Below are positions 29,599 through 38,546 of a DNA stretch of 64,000 nt, piece by piece. The first letter of the stretch is position 1; every line of letters starts with the position of its first letter. This DNA comes from G016234445 sp964438865 (GTDB taxonomy: Bacteria > Chloroflexota > Dehalococcoidia > Tepidiformales > Tepidiformaceae), in assembly GCA_964438865.1 (NCBI GenBank), contig CAYTMI010000003.1, positions 124,001 through 188,000 on the forward strand, given 5' to 3'. The notes beneath the pieces were generated by a model. The model made no database searches and was not told the DNA's origin. It worked only from the letters and a program-made list of their open reading frames with translations. Made by a program: the position numbers and the translations under genes.

Positions 29599-32051
29599 GC
29601 TTCGCGGACGGCCTTTTCGAGCGCGGCGGTGGCGTCGGCGTAGCTGGTGCCGGGTTCGAAGCGGACCGGTTCACCGATGGAAACGCGGACCCGGGCGCGC
29701 GGATGGGGGAGCCACTTGCCTTCGTAGAAGCCGGGCCGGAGCACGTCGATGCGCATCGGCAGGACGGGGACGCCGGTCTCGACGGCGAGGAGGCCGGTGC
29801 CACTCTTGAAGGGCTGCATCGGGCCGACCACGGTGAGCATGCCTTCGGGAAAGATGAGCACGTTCCAGCCCTCGTCGAGCATCTTCGCCACGTACTCAAG
29901 GCTTTCGCGGACGCCGCTGCCTTCCTTGGCGAAGGGGAAGGCGTTGCCGAGGAGGCTGGCGCCGAACCCGCGGATCCGGTTGCCGAAGATGTCGCTCGCC
30001 GCGGCGGCGATGGCGACGCGCTGGCGGAACCCGTGCGGCATGGTCCTCAACAGCATCGCCTGGTCCAGGTGCATGTTGTGGTTGCTGATGATCAGGCAGG
30101 GTTCGTCGAGGTCCCGGAACCGGGCCCGGCCACGGGTTTCGACGCGGTATCCGAGGCGAAGCATGGGGAAGACCACGCCCGTCATGAGACCGCGGCGCAC
30201 CCAGCGGACCAGCCGCCAGCGCGGCCAGGTCGGGAACTTGCGGACCTTCGGCTTTTGTGCGCCCTTTTCTACCATGGCGCGAAGCTCCGCGACCCTTGTG
30301 CGGGGGCCGATTTCAGTGTCGTCCACGAAGACGCCGAGTTCTTCTTCGATTGCAGAGAGCAGTTCCACCCGCCCAAGCGAGTCGAGCCCGAGGTCCGAGC
30401 CGAGGTCTTGCTCGTCGGTAATCTGCCCGTCATGGCGGCTGCACTGTGCAATCAACCGGTGCAAAGGGTCACTGTCCGGGGCGGCGGGGGCCGGCTGGCG
30501 GCTGGTCACGTTGTCGCGGAGGAAGTCGAGGACAAGGTTGCGGCGGACCTTGAGGGTGTGGGTGCGGGGGAAGTCCTCGTCCGGCCAGGCGGAGTAGCCG
30601 AGGATCTGCTGGCGGTCGTCGAGGGTCGCATTGGCGCCACGGACGGCGGCGGCGCCTGCCCCCGGCGTCGCTTCGAGGATGGCGGCATGGAGCCGGATCT
30701 CGCCGCCCTGATCGAGCCCAACAACGACCGCGTCCGTGACCCCGGTCTGGTGGCGAAGCGCTTCTTCCAGATCCTCGGGATACACGTTCTGGCCATCGGC
30801 GAGGACGATCAGGTCCTTCTTCCGGCCCTTGAGGTAGAGGTAGCCGTCGTCGATATAGCCGAGGTCGCCGGTGCGATACCAGCCGTCATCAAGCGCGGCG
30901 GCTGTGGCGGCCTCGTTCTTCCAGTACCCGGAGAAGATGTTGGGGCCGCGAGTCTGGACCTCGCCGTCGCCTGCAATCCGGACTTCTTGGCCGGGCAGGA
31001 CCTTGCCGACGCTGCGGATGCGCCGGTCGTCGCCGGGATTGGCGCTAATGATGGGCGAACATTCGGTGGCTCCATAGCCTTCGACCACAGCCACGCCCAT
31101 GGCTTCCCACTTGACCTGCACTTCGGGGTCGAGGGCGGCGCCGCCACTGACGAAGATCTGGAGCTTCCCGCCGAGGCGGCTGAGGACGCTCCGGAAGAGC
31201 ACGCGGCGGGCAGGGAAAGGAAGCCGGAGAGACAGCTTCCGGAGCCGGTTGAGCAGCCCGGCGCGGCCGGTGGCGGTGGCCTCGCGTTCGATCCCGTTCA
31301 TCAGGAGGGTCAGCAACTGGGGGACGCCCATGATGAAGGTGGGCTTCCATTCCTGCATGGTCCGTAGCAAGGCGGCAGGCTGGCGGCTGGTAGGGAAGCA
31401 GACTGCCGCCCCCACCTGGATCGCCGCGAAACACCCACCGATCTGTTCGAACATGTGGCTGAGCGGCAACAGGGAGAGCATCCGCGTGTTGGCGGAGATG
31501 TCGATGACCGCAAGGCCGGCCTCCACGTTGGCGGCGATGTTGCCGTGGCTGAGCATCACGCCCTTCGGGTCGCCGGTGGTGCCGGAAGTGAAGATGATCT
31601 CGGCAAGCGTGTCGCTGGTGACCGGCGCCGGCGTGACCAGCCCGTCCAGCGGCAGCTTCAGGGTCTCGATTTCGAGCGTCGGGATCTCGAGTTCGCGGAG
31701 CACCGGGGCCTGGGTGCGGCCCCCGAAGGCCAGGACCGGCTCGGTCTGGGCAACGACGCGCTCGACGAATTCGCGGGAGCTCCGCACGTCCAGGGGGACG
31801 ACAACGGCGCCGGCGAGGAACGACCCGAACATCGCTGACACCCAATCGGGCTGGTTGGCCGCCCAGATGACAACGCGGTCGCCCGGGGCCACGCGCCGCT
31901 CCTGGAGCAGCCGGGCGAAGGCGTGCGACCGCCGTTCGAGGTCGGAGTAGCTGAGACGGATGGTGCGGACACCGGCCCGCATGACCAGTGCGGGACGCGG
32001 ACCGAACTGGCTGGCGGAAGCTTCGAGGAGGCCGGTGAGCGTCTCTGCCAC
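29595..32051 (-). CDS. Trifunctional acyl-activating ligase, acyl carrier and acyltransferase
   Basis: 818 aa. Residues 1-510 are an adenylate-forming ligase (FTSGTTGDPKGVMLSHGN at 154-171; GYGATECSP; YRTGDLGYIDDG; KDLIVLADGQNVYPEDLE). About 525-600 is an acyl-carrier domain with phosphopantetheine Ser558 (GLDSLGRVEL). About 640-818 is a PlsC-type acyltransferase with N-H-x4-D (His658, Asp663) and FPEG (734-737). It could activate a fatty acid, load it on its own carrier and pass it to lysophosphatidate or another glycerolipid. E. coli Aas joins the same activities in the opposite order. It sits 2 nt after a metallo-hydrolase gene. Confidence 0.9.
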   Translation of the reverse strand: MAETLTGLLEASASQFGPRPALVMRAGVRTIRLSYSDLERRSHAFARLLQERRVAPGDRVVIWAANQPDWVSAMFGSFLAGAVVVPLDVRSSREFVERVVAQTEPVLAFGGRTQAPVLRELEIPTLEIETLKLPLDGLVTPAPVTSDTLAEIIFTSGTTGDPKGVMLSHGNIAANVEAGLAVIDISANTRMLSLLPLSHMFEQIGGCFAAIQVGAAVCFPTSRQPAALLRTMQEWKPTFIMGVPQLLTLLMNGIEREATATGRAGLLNRLRKLSLRLPFPARRVLFRSVLSRLGGKLQIFVSGGAALDPEVQVKWEAMGVAVVEGYGATECSPIISANPGDDRRIRSVGKVLPGQEVRIAGDGEVQTRGPNIFSGYWKNEAATAAALDDGWYRTGDLGYIDDGYLYLKGRKKDLIVLADGQNVYPEDLEEALRHQTGVTDAVVVGLDQGGEIRLHAAILEATPGAGAAAVRGANATLDDRQQILGYSAWPDEDFPRTHTLKVRRNLVLDFLRDNVTSRQPAPAAPDSDPLHRLIAQCSRHDGQITDEQDLGSDLGLDSLGRVELLSAIEEELGVFVDDTEIGPRTRVAELRAMVEKGAQKPKVRKFPTWPRWRLVRWVRRGLMTGVVFPMLRLGYRVETRGRARFRDLDEPCLIISNHNMHLDQAMLLRTMPHGFRQRVAIAAAASDIFGNRIRGFGASLLGNAFPFAKEGSGVRESLEYVAKMLDEGWNVLIFPEGMLTVVGPMQPFKSGTGLLAVETGVPVLPMRIDVLRPGFYEGKWLPHPRARVRVSIGEPVRFEPGTSYADATAALEKAVREA

Positions 32052-32053
32052 GG

Positions 32054-32851
32054 CTAGCTTGCCAGCCCGCGGGCGAACTCCCGCACCTGTTCGTCGGCCC
32101 CGGTGAGGATGGGCCGGAAGTGGCTGAAGCAGAGCGTTTCGAAGTCGAGGGCCGCGAGCTTCCGGACGGACTGGGTGGCCTCCCCCATGTCCTGCGTGAA
32201 GAGGCGGCTGGGGAGCATGAGGCGGCCGAACTTGAACTGCATTGCGTCGCCCACGAGGAGCGCGCCGCGTTCGGGAAAGTAGATGGAGATGCTGCCCGCC
32301 GTGTGGCCGGGGGCATGGACGATGCGCATGCCGCCCAGGCCCGGGAGTTCGTCGCCATCCGAAAGGTGGACGTCGACGCGGGCTGCACCGGGGTCGTTCC
32401 GGGTGAGCCAGGGTTCGCAGATCTTCGCGAGCAGGGGGTGCTGGAAGGGGTTGGGCAGCGGATCGCCGCTGGCGACGTGGGGAGCCTCGGCGAGGTGGAC
32501 ACCCGTCTTCGCGGGGATGAAGGCCTGCAACTCGGGCAGCCCGCCGACGTGGTCGACGTGGTAGTGGGTGATGAGGATGTGCGAGATCTCTTCGGGAGAC
32601 CGGCCGAGTTCGCGGAGGGCGGTGAGGATGCGCGCGCCAGACCCGGGGCTGCCGGTATCGATGAGGGTGATCTCGGGGCCATCGACGACGAGGTAGGCGC
32701 GGGAACCGCGGGTGCGCACCTGGTAGAGGCCGGGGAGCACTTCGCGGGCGGTACGGAACGGGTCCGGCTTCAGTTCATCCCAGCGTTCTGCCCACGGGGG
32801 CAGCGGCCGGGCCTCGGTGGTACGTGGTTTGCGTTGGGATGTGCGCGGCAT
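32054..32851 (-). CDS. MBL-fold metallo-hydrolase
   Basis: 265 aa from the ATG at 32851. A TTG three codons upstream is possible, but the -10 box TATCGT lies 8 nt before the ATG. The zinc site is complete: HYHVDH, His in APGHTAGS, Asp in LVGDAMQF and a late His (FSHFRPI). The N-terminal about 35 residues are basic and Pro-rich. Substrate unknown; glyoxalase II, lactonase and thioesterase-like activities all occur in this fold. It heads the operon with the ligase/acyltransferase, so an acyl thioester or lactone is a reasonable guess. Confidence 0.87.
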   Translation of the reverse strand: MPRTSQRKPRTTEARPLPPWAERWDELKPDPFRTAREVLPGLYQVRTRGSRAYLVVDGPEITLIDTGSPGSGARILTALRELGRSPEEISHILITHYHVDHVGGLPELQAFIPAKTGVHLAEAPHVASGDPLPNPFQHPLLAKICEPWLTRNDPGAARVDVHLSDGDELPGLGGMRIVHAPGHTAGSISIYFPERGALLVGDAMQFKFGRLMLPSRLFTQDMGEATQSVRKLAALDFETLCFSHFRPILTGADEQVREFARGLAS

Positions 32852-32859
32852 TGAGGTCA

Positions 32860-32865
32860 ACGATA
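32860..32865 (-). promoter_or_regulatory. -10 box of a probable leaderless promoter (MBL-ligase operon)
   Basis: TATCGT on the minus strand, 8 nt before the ATG at 32851; no Shine-Dalgarno sequence between. A divergent -10 (TAGCAT, 32925-32930) serves the acyl-CoA dehydrogenase gene. Confidence 0.45.
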
Positions 32866-32950
32866 CAGGATCGCGGTGCCTGCTTGCTTGCCGAGCGGGG
32901 GGTGGTCGCGGACAATGCCAGCATTAGCATTCAGAAGAGCAGGACCACAG

Positions 32951-34114
32951 ATGCCGATTAGCCTGGGTGACAGCGCCCACGAAGCAGCCTGGCGGCTGGA
33001 AGTCCGCAAGTTCATCGACGCGGAAGTGCCGGCAGCGCTCAAGTCGCCCTCCGAGGGTGACGGCGAGGGCGGGCTCTTCGCTCGCTTCGGGGCGATGAAG
33101 GAGTGGCGCGAAAAGGTCGCTGCCAAGGGCTGGATTGCCCCCTCCTGGCCGACGAAGTACGGCGGCGCCGACATGTCGGTGGTCGACCAGTTCGTCATGA
33201 ACGAGGAGTTCGCGGAAGCGGGCGTCCCCGGGAACATCGGCGGCTTCGGCGTGATGATGATCGGGCCGACCATCATCGAGCACGGCACCGAGGAGCAGAA
33301 GCAGGAGCACCTGACCAAGATCCTCAAAGGCGAGGTGATGTGGTGCCAGGGATATAGCGAGCCGGGCGCCGGCTCCGACCTGGCCAGCCTCCAGACCCGC
33401 GCCGTCCGCGATGGCGACGACTACGTGGTGAACGGCCAGAAGATCTGGACGACGGGCGCGCAGTTCGCGGACATGATGTACATGCTCGTCCGCACCGACC
33501 CGGATGCCCCCAAGCACCGCGGCATCACCTACCTGCTGGTCGATATGCATCACCCGGGCGTGACCGTGCGCCCGCTGACCACGATGGCCGGGCAACAAAC
33601 GTTCAACGAAGTCTTCTTCGAAGATGTGCGGGTGCCTGTCCGTAACCGGATCGGCGAGGAGAACCGCGGCTGGTACGTGGGCACGACGACGCTGGACTTC
33701 GAACGAAGCTCCATCGGGACGTCGGTCGGCGTGCGGAAGCAGCTGGAAGGGCTCATGCGGCAGGCGAAGCAGGGCGGCGTGGCCTCGTTCGAACGCAACC
33801 CGGCGGTGAAGCGCGAATTCGTCGACCGCTGGATCGAATGCGAAGTCGCCAAGATGCTGAGCTACCGCGTGGTGAGCATGCAGGTGCACGGGCTGATCCC
33901 AAACTACGAGGCCAGCATGTGCAAGCTGTTCAGCAGCGAGCTGGGCCAGCGGATCGCGAACCTCTCCATGCACCTCTATGGGATGCACGGGAACGTCAAG
34001 AACCGTGCCAGCATGGGCTACATGCAGGCCGTGAGCGCGACGATCGCCGGCGGAACCACCGAGATACAGAAAGGTATCATCGCCACCCGCGGCCTCGGGC
34101 TGCCACGAGGGTAA
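32951..34114 (+). CDS. Acyl-CoA dehydrogenase
   Basis: 387 aa from the ATG at 32951, with AGGA upstream. The mid-domain signature WCQGYSEPGAGSDLASLQTR and VNGQKIWTTGAQFAD (FAD site) and a C-terminal helical bundle ending GTTEIQKGIIATRGLGLPRG are typical. It oxidises an acyl-CoA at the alpha-beta position with FAD. The chain-length class is not evident. Divergent from the MBL/ligase operon and ended by a strong terminator, hence monocistronic. Confidence 0.93.
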   Translation: MPISLGDSAHEAAWRLEVRKFIDAEVPAALKSPSEGDGEGGLFARFGAMKEWREKVAAKGWIAPSWPTKYGGADMSVVDQFVMNEEFAEAGVPGNIGGFGVMMIGPTIIEHGTEEQKQEHLTKILKGEVMWCQGYSEPGAGSDLASLQTRAVRDGDDYVVNGQKIWTTGAQFADMMYMLVRTDPDAPKHRGITYLLVDMHHPGVTVRPLTTMAGQQTFNEVFFEDVRVPVRNRIGEENRGWYVGTTTLDFERSSIGTSVGVRKQLEGLMRQAKQGGVASFERNPAVKREFVDRWIECEVAKMLSYRVVSMQVHGLIPNYEASMCKLFSSELGQRIANLSMHLYGMHGNVKNRASMGYMQAVSATIAGGTTEIQKGIIATRGLGLPRG

Positions 34115-34140
34115 GCGGCACACCGCAGCACGACCACCCG

Positions 34141-34176
34141 AGGGGGCTGCCGCGAAGGCCGCCCCCTCTTTGTTTT
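34141..34176 (+). terminator. Rho-independent terminator after the acyl-CoA dehydrogenase
   Basis: Stem AGGGGGC (34141-34147) with GCCCCCT (34161-34167), an inner GCC/GGC extension, then cttTGTTTT. Confidence 0.9.
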
Positions 34177-34199
34177 CCACGAATCCACGGAGCGGAACC

Positions 34200-35903
34200 A
34201 TGATCATCGCCGACCTGAACAATGTCGCCCGCGTGCACGGCAGCCGGACCGTGTTCAGCGGGCTGTCGTGGTCGCTCCAGGACGGCGAGAGGATCGGGCT
34301 CGTCGGCCCGAATGGCGTCGGCAAATCGACGCTGCTGAAGCTGGCAGCGGGGACCGAGCGGCCGGATGCGGGCGTCATCGCCTTCCGCCGGGGGGCCAGG
34401 GTTGCCTATCTCGCGCAGGAGTACGCCGGCGAACCGGGGCGCGGCGCGCTGGCGGAGCTGCTGGCCGCCCGGGAGGACCTCGCGGCGATCGAGGACCGGT
34501 TGGACGCAGTCGCTCGCGAGATGACAGTGGCTGCCGCAGACGACGAGACCGGCTTCGAGCGGCTCCTGGCCGAACAGGAGCGGCTGCTGGCCGACTTCGA
34601 CGCGCTGGGCGGACCCATGGTCGAGAACCGCGCGAAGGGCCTCCTCCGCTCGCTGGGGCTGGCAGACGACACCTGGGCGCAGCCGATGGAGACCCTCAGT
34701 GGCGGCCAGCGCAAGCTGGTGGGCCTCGCCAGTTGCCTGCTGACCGAACCGGACCTCCTGCTCCTGGACGAACCCGACAACCACCTCGACCTCGCCGGGA
34801 AAGAGCGGCTGGAGCGCGTCGTCCGCGACTTCGAGGGGGCAGTCGTCGTCATTTCGCATGACCGCTACCTGTTGGACGAGACGGTCACCACGATCCTCGA
34901 AATGGAGCCGGCACGGGATTCGGGCGCGCGCCTGCACCGCTGGGAGGGTAACTACTCGGCCTATGCGACCCAGAAGGAACTGGCGCTCCTGAGACAGCAG
35001 CAAAACTACGTGGCCCAGCAGAAGGAGATCGCCCGGCTGGAAGAGGCGGTGGCGCGGTTCAAGCTCTGGGCGAGCATCGTCATCGACGAGCGCCACATCA
35101 AGCAGGCGCGCAACAAGCAACGCCAGATTGACCGCATGGACAAGGTCGAGCGGCCGGTGCTTGAGCGGCGGAAGATGTCGCTCCTCTTCCACCCCCGGGC
35201 ACGCGGCGGGGCCAAGGCGGTGGAACTGCGGGGCGTGAGCAAGGCCTACGGAGACAACATCGTGCTGCTGGACGCTTCGGCCACCGTTATGTCGGGCGAG
35301 CGCGTCGGCGTCGTCGGCAGCAACGGCGCCGGCAAGTCCGTCTTGCTCCGGTTGGTGCTGGGGGAAGAGCACCCGGACGACGGCACGGTCTGGGTGGGCC
35401 CGAGCATCGAGCTGGGGCGCTACGCCCAGCAACACGAGACGCTGGACATGCGCCAGACTGCCATCGAAGCGATCCGCGCGGTGCGGCCGATGTTCGAAGG
35501 GGAGGCTGTTTCCCAGCTGGGGCGGTTCCTCATCCCCTACACATCCGCCCAGCTGCCCATCGAGCGGCTGAGCGGCGGCGAAAAGAGCCGGGTGCAACTG
35601 TGCCGCCTGATGCTCAGCGGCGCGAACTGCCTGGTGCTGGACGAACCGACGAACAACCTCGACATCGCCTCGGCCGAAGTGCTGGAAGCGGCCCTCGATT
35701 CGTTCCCGGGCACGGTCATCGTCGTCTCACACGACCGTTACTTCCTCGACCGCATCGCCGACCGGATCTTTGAGATCGAAGACGGGGACCTGCGGGTGTT
35801 CGAAGGGGGCTACAGCTACTACGCGGGCCTGAAGCGCCTGCCCAGGCCCACAGACCCCGTGCCGGCACCGTCGGCGAAGGGCACGGGACCGGCTCGGCGT
35901 TAG
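34200..35903 (+). CDS. ABC-F family ATPase (ribosome-associated type)
   Basis: 567 aa from the ATG at 34200, with GGAGCGGA upstream. Two ABC domains are present: Walker A GPNGVGKST and signature LSGGQRKL in the first, GSNGAGKS and LSGGEKSR in the second. Each has the SHDRY switch, and there are no membrane segments. A helical linker of about 90 residues (KELALLRQQQNYVAQQKEI onward) is the P-site tRNA interaction motif region. ABC-F proteins act on the ribosome in translation or antibiotic protection. A specific subtype (EttA, Uup, YdiF/YheS or Chloroflexi-specific) cannot be fixed. It overlaps the convergent VOC gene by 4 nt. Confidence 0.92.
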   Translation: MIIADLNNVARVHGSRTVFSGLSWSLQDGERIGLVGPNGVGKSTLLKLAAGTERPDAGVIAFRRGARVAYLAQEYAGEPGRGALAELLAAREDLAAIEDRLDAVAREMTVAAADDETGFERLLAEQERLLADFDALGGPMVENRAKGLLRSLGLADDTWAQPMETLSGGQRKLVGLASCLLTEPDLLLLDEPDNHLDLAGKERLERVVRDFEGAVVVISHDRYLLDETVTTILEMEPARDSGARLHRWEGNYSAYATQKELALLRQQQNYVAQQKEIARLEEAVARFKLWASIVIDERHIKQARNKQRQIDRMDKVERPVLERRKMSLLFHPRARGGAKAVELRGVSKAYGDNIVLLDASATVMSGERVGVVGSNGAGKSVLLRLVLGEEHPDDGTVWVGPSIELGRYAQQHETLDMRQTAIEAIRAVRPMFEGEAVSQLGRFLIPYTSAQLPIERLSGGEKSRVQLCRLMLSGANCLVLDEPTNNLDIASAEVLEAALDSFPGTVIVVSHDRYFLDRIADRIFEIEDGDLRVFEGGYSYYAGLKRLPRPTDPVPAPSAKGTGPARR

Positions 35904-36361
35904 CTGCCTGTACCGAGGATCCAGCCTTCGAGGGTGGGTTTCACGCGCACGTCCACGAGTTCGACGCGCATGCCGGCGAAGCCGTTGAGGTAAGCGAAGG
36001 TGCGCAGGTTGCCCTCGGCGTCGACGCTCGCGGTCTCGACGCTCATGCCGAATTTCTCCAGCCGCGCGATTTCGCCCGCGAGGTCGTCGACGTAAAGGCC
36101 GACGTGGTGAAGCCCGATCCCCTGTTCGGGCGCCCAGATAGTGTCGGGCGGCCCTTCGATGACTTCGAACCAGGGCGGGCCTTCGCGGGAGAAGGCGACG
36201 CGCGCGGACCCTTCGACGATGCGGGAGCCCATCCGGACGCGAGCATTGAGGGTGCGCACATCGGTCCAGGTGAAGCCCATCTGCGCGCCCAGTTCATCGA
36301 GGGCGCGGTCGATCGCGGGGACGGTGACGCCGATGTGGTAGATCTGGCTGAGGTCGAGCAT
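35900..36361 (-). CDS. VOC (glyoxalase-like) superfamily protein
   Basis: 153 aa, ATG with AAAGGCGG upstream. Two beta-alpha-beta-beta-beta modules are visible: YHIGVTVPAIDRALDEL at the start and LHHVGLYVDDLAGEIARLEKFG at about 90. The His residues at each module start and the late Glu in RVELVDV could be metal ligands. Methylmalonyl-CoA epimerase and lyase-like functions occur in this group. Substrate unknown. Last gene of the typA-MBL-PLP-zinc ribbon unit, 13 nt after the ribbon gene. Confidence 0.85.
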   Translation of the reverse strand: MLDLSQIYHIGVTVPAIDRALDELGAQMGFTWTDVRTLNARVRMGSRIVEGSARVAFSREGPPWFEVIEGPPDTIWAPEQGIGLHHVGLYVDDLAGEIARLEKFGMSVETASVDAEGNLRTFAYLNGFAGMRVELVDVRVKPTLEGWILGTGS

Positions 36362-36374
36362 GTCGCGCCGCCTT

Positions 36375-36527
36375 TCAGGCCGCTTTGCGGGAGCCGAACG
36401 GCCACCAGCGAAGGCGGGGCTTCGGCGAGGAATCTTTGCGTTCTGGACCGGCGAAACCGCGTCCGCAGCCCTGGCAATAGGCGTAGACGTTCAGGTTTTC
36501 GCGGCCGCACCAGGGGCAGGTTCTCAT
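36375..36527 (-). CDS. 50-aa zinc-ribbon protein
   Basis: 50 aa, ATG at 36527 with a strong GGAGGATT seven nt upstream. CPWCGREN (Cys4, Cys7) and CQGCGRGF (Cys18, Cys21) make a typical two-knuckle zinc ribbon, followed by a basic Trp-containing tail (PRLRWWPFGSRKAA). It may bind nucleic acid or a protein partner. It lies between the PLP-enzyme and VOC genes in the same direction, with short gaps. It is shorter than most ORF cut-offs and easy to miss. Confidence 0.8.
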   Translation of the reverse strand: MRTCPWCGRENLNVYAYCQGCGRGFAGPERKDSSPKPRLRWWPFGSRKAA

Positions 36528-36591
36528 CGCAATCCTCCGGCGAATCCCGGCGCGCCTACGGGCTGCCGGGAGGGAATACGGCCATTATCGC

Positions 36592-37656
36592 CTACTTGAA
36601 CTTGCGGGCTCCAGAGATCGGCCAGCGGTCGACGACGGTGCCGCGGCGCGTGACGTTGTACCAGTCGTGGAGGTTGAGCGTGGTGTCGCCGTGGCTGGGG
36701 ATGACCTCGATCTTCTGGCCGGGGCGAAGCGACGCCAGCCCTTCGCCGGTGAGGTGCGCGTGCTCCTCGGAGAGCCGGGCCACCTTCACGGTGCCATCGC
36801 GCGACATCGGCGGGCCGAACTCGTTCGTCAGCGACTTCATGCCCGCGTCGCAGACTGCGTAGCGCTCCTTCACCGAGAGCACGGTGGTGAGCAGCGTGAG
36901 GGCGCAGTCGAACTTGCCGGGCATCACCTCCTGGTAGCGGCCGTCCATGAACACGTAGCTCCCGGCCTGTACCTCTGTGACCCCGGGCCAACCGCCTGAG
37001 AGGTCGAATGTGCCGGTCCCGCCGACCGAGACGATCTCCGGGGGCAGGCCTGCTTCGGCCAGCGCCTCGGCGTGCTGACTGACGATGGCCAGCGCCGCCG
37101 AGCCCTTGTCCTTTCGCTCTGCTGCTTCAGGGAGAAGGACGGCATGGCCTTCGTAGCCCATGATCCCGCGGTAGCGGATGCCCTCCGCTTCGAGCATCCG
37201 CGCGAGCGCGACCGTGTCCTTCGGGTCGGTGGTGCCGCAACGGTGCATGCCGCTGTCCACTTCGATGATGGCTGAGGGCTGCTGGCTCGAACGGCGGGCG
37301 CCCTCGGCGAGTTCGCGGATGTTGAATTCGGATTCGACCGCGACGGTGATGTCGGCGCCGCGCGAAAGCATCGCCATGAGCCGGTCGATCTTGAGGGGGC
37401 CGACGACCTGGTTGGCCATGAGGATGGGGCCGAGGCCGGCGTCGACGAGGACCTCCGCTTCGCCCAGCTTCGCCACCGTGATCCCGATGGCGCCGGCCGC
37501 AAGCTGACGGCGGGCGACCTCCGGCGTCTTCGGCGTCTTGAAGTGGGGCCGGAGCTTCGCCGGCTTGCCTTCGAAGAATGCCGCCATCCGGGCGATGTTC
37601 GATTCGACCACATCGAGGTCGAGGAGCAGGCAGGGCGTATCGAGGTCGTCGTACAT
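36592..37656 (-). CDS. D-threonine aldolase/D-serine dehydratase-like PLP enzyme
   Basis: 354 aa. An alanine-racemase-like TIM barrel with Lys40 in RPHFKTPKTPEV as the pyridoxal phosphate lysine, then VDSGMHRCG, YEGHA and GGTGTFDLS. The C-terminal beta domain has PSHGDTTLNLHDWY with the H-x-D metal pair known in this fold (DSD1/D-threonine aldolase group). Expected to cleave or dehydrate a beta-hydroxy D-amino acid in the cytoplasm. It is 21 nt downstream of an MBL hydrolase in the typA operon. Confidence 0.88.
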   Translation of the reverse strand: MYDDLDTPCLLLDLDVVESNIARMAAFFEGKPAKLRPHFKTPKTPEVARRQLAAGAIGITVAKLGEAEVLVDAGLGPILMANQVVGPLKIDRLMAMLSRGADITVAVESEFNIRELAEGARRSSQQPSAIIEVDSGMHRCGTTDPKDTVALARMLEAEGIRYRGIMGYEGHAVLLPEAAERKDKGSAALAIVSQHAEALAEAGLPPEIVSVGGTGTFDLSGGWPGVTEVQAGSYVFMDGRYQEVMPGKFDCALTLLTTVLSVKERYAVCDAGMKSLTNEFGPPMSRDGTVKVARLSEEHAHLTGEGLASLRPGQKIEVIPSHGDTTLNLHDWYNVTRRGTVVDRWPISGARKFK

Positions 37657-37677
37657 GGGAGAGAGGCTACGCGCTCG

Positions 37678-38508
37678 TCAGGCGCCGAGCCAGCGCCAGG
37701 CACGCCGCTGGCCAACGCGCACGACCCGGCCCGCGGTGGGCGCAGGGAAATGGCCGCCGATCACCACCAGATCTTCCGCTTCGACACGTTCGACCAGCGC
37801 CCGGCGGGAGGCGGCGGAGAGCGCGGGGTCGGCGTCGAAGGCCGGGCTGAGGTCCGGGTTCTCCATTTCGGCCGGGTGGTGGGCGGCGTCGCCGGTAATG
37901 ACGCCACCTTCGCCCCCGTCGAAGACGAGGACGCTGACGTGCCCGGGAGTGTGGCCAGGCGTGGGGAGCAAGCTGATCCCCGGCGCCACCACGTAGTCAT
38001 CGGAGACCAGTTCGAGATGACCGGAGCGTTCGAGGGGCCGGACACAGCGGGCGACGGTGCTATCGCTGGTAGCTGACCAGTATGCCCACTCGGTGCGGCT
38101 GACAATGTAGCGCGCGTTCGGGAACAGGGGCCGCGGTTCGTCGTCGCCCACCGTGACGTTCCAGCCGATGTGGTCAGAATGCAGGTGGGTCGAGACGACG
38201 ATGTCCACGGTCGCGGGGTCAACCCCGGCAGCAGCGAGAGCGCCAGGCAGCAGCCCGCAGGTCCCGCCAAAGCCGAAGCGCCCGAGCGTCCCGAGGTCGG
38301 CGCCGATACCGGTGTCGACGAGGATCGTGCGCCCACCGGCACGGAGGACGAAGGTGGTCACGGGCGCGGAGATGGCCTCGCCCTTCATCCCGCCGTGGCG
38401 GGCGAACGCTTCGGCATCCGCCCCAGGGAACATCCGGGCGAACGGCAGGAAGAGCTCGCCATCGGAGATGGCGTCGACAGTGATGGAGCCGAAGGTCAGG
38501 GTCTGCAT
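37678..38508 (-). CDS. MBL-fold metallo-hydrolase (lactonase-like)
   Basis: 276 aa from the ATG at 38508, with GGGGAGG upstream. Ligands THLHSDHIGWN, His in PTPGHTPGHV, Asp in VITGDAAHH and a late His (IGGHFPAP). The arrangement with an N-terminal ITVDAISDGELFLPF resembles the AHL-lactonase/methyl-parathion-hydrolase-like branch. Substrate not known. Second gene after typA (38-nt gap). Confidence 0.87.
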   Translation of the reverse strand: MQTLTFGSITVDAISDGELFLPFARMFPGADAEAFARHGGMKGEAISAPVTTFVLRAGGRTILVDTGIGADLGTLGRFGFGGTCGLLPGALAAAGVDPATVDIVVSTHLHSDHIGWNVTVGDDEPRPLFPNARYIVSRTEWAYWSATSDSTVARCVRPLERSGHLELVSDDYVVAPGISLLPTPGHTPGHVSVLVFDGGEGGVITGDAAHHPAEMENPDLSPAFDADPALSAASRRALVERVEAEDLVVIGGHFPAPTAGRVVRVGQRRAWRWLGA

Positions 38509-38546
38509 GGGGCCTCCCCGGGGGCTGCCGGGCATCTTACCGGGGA

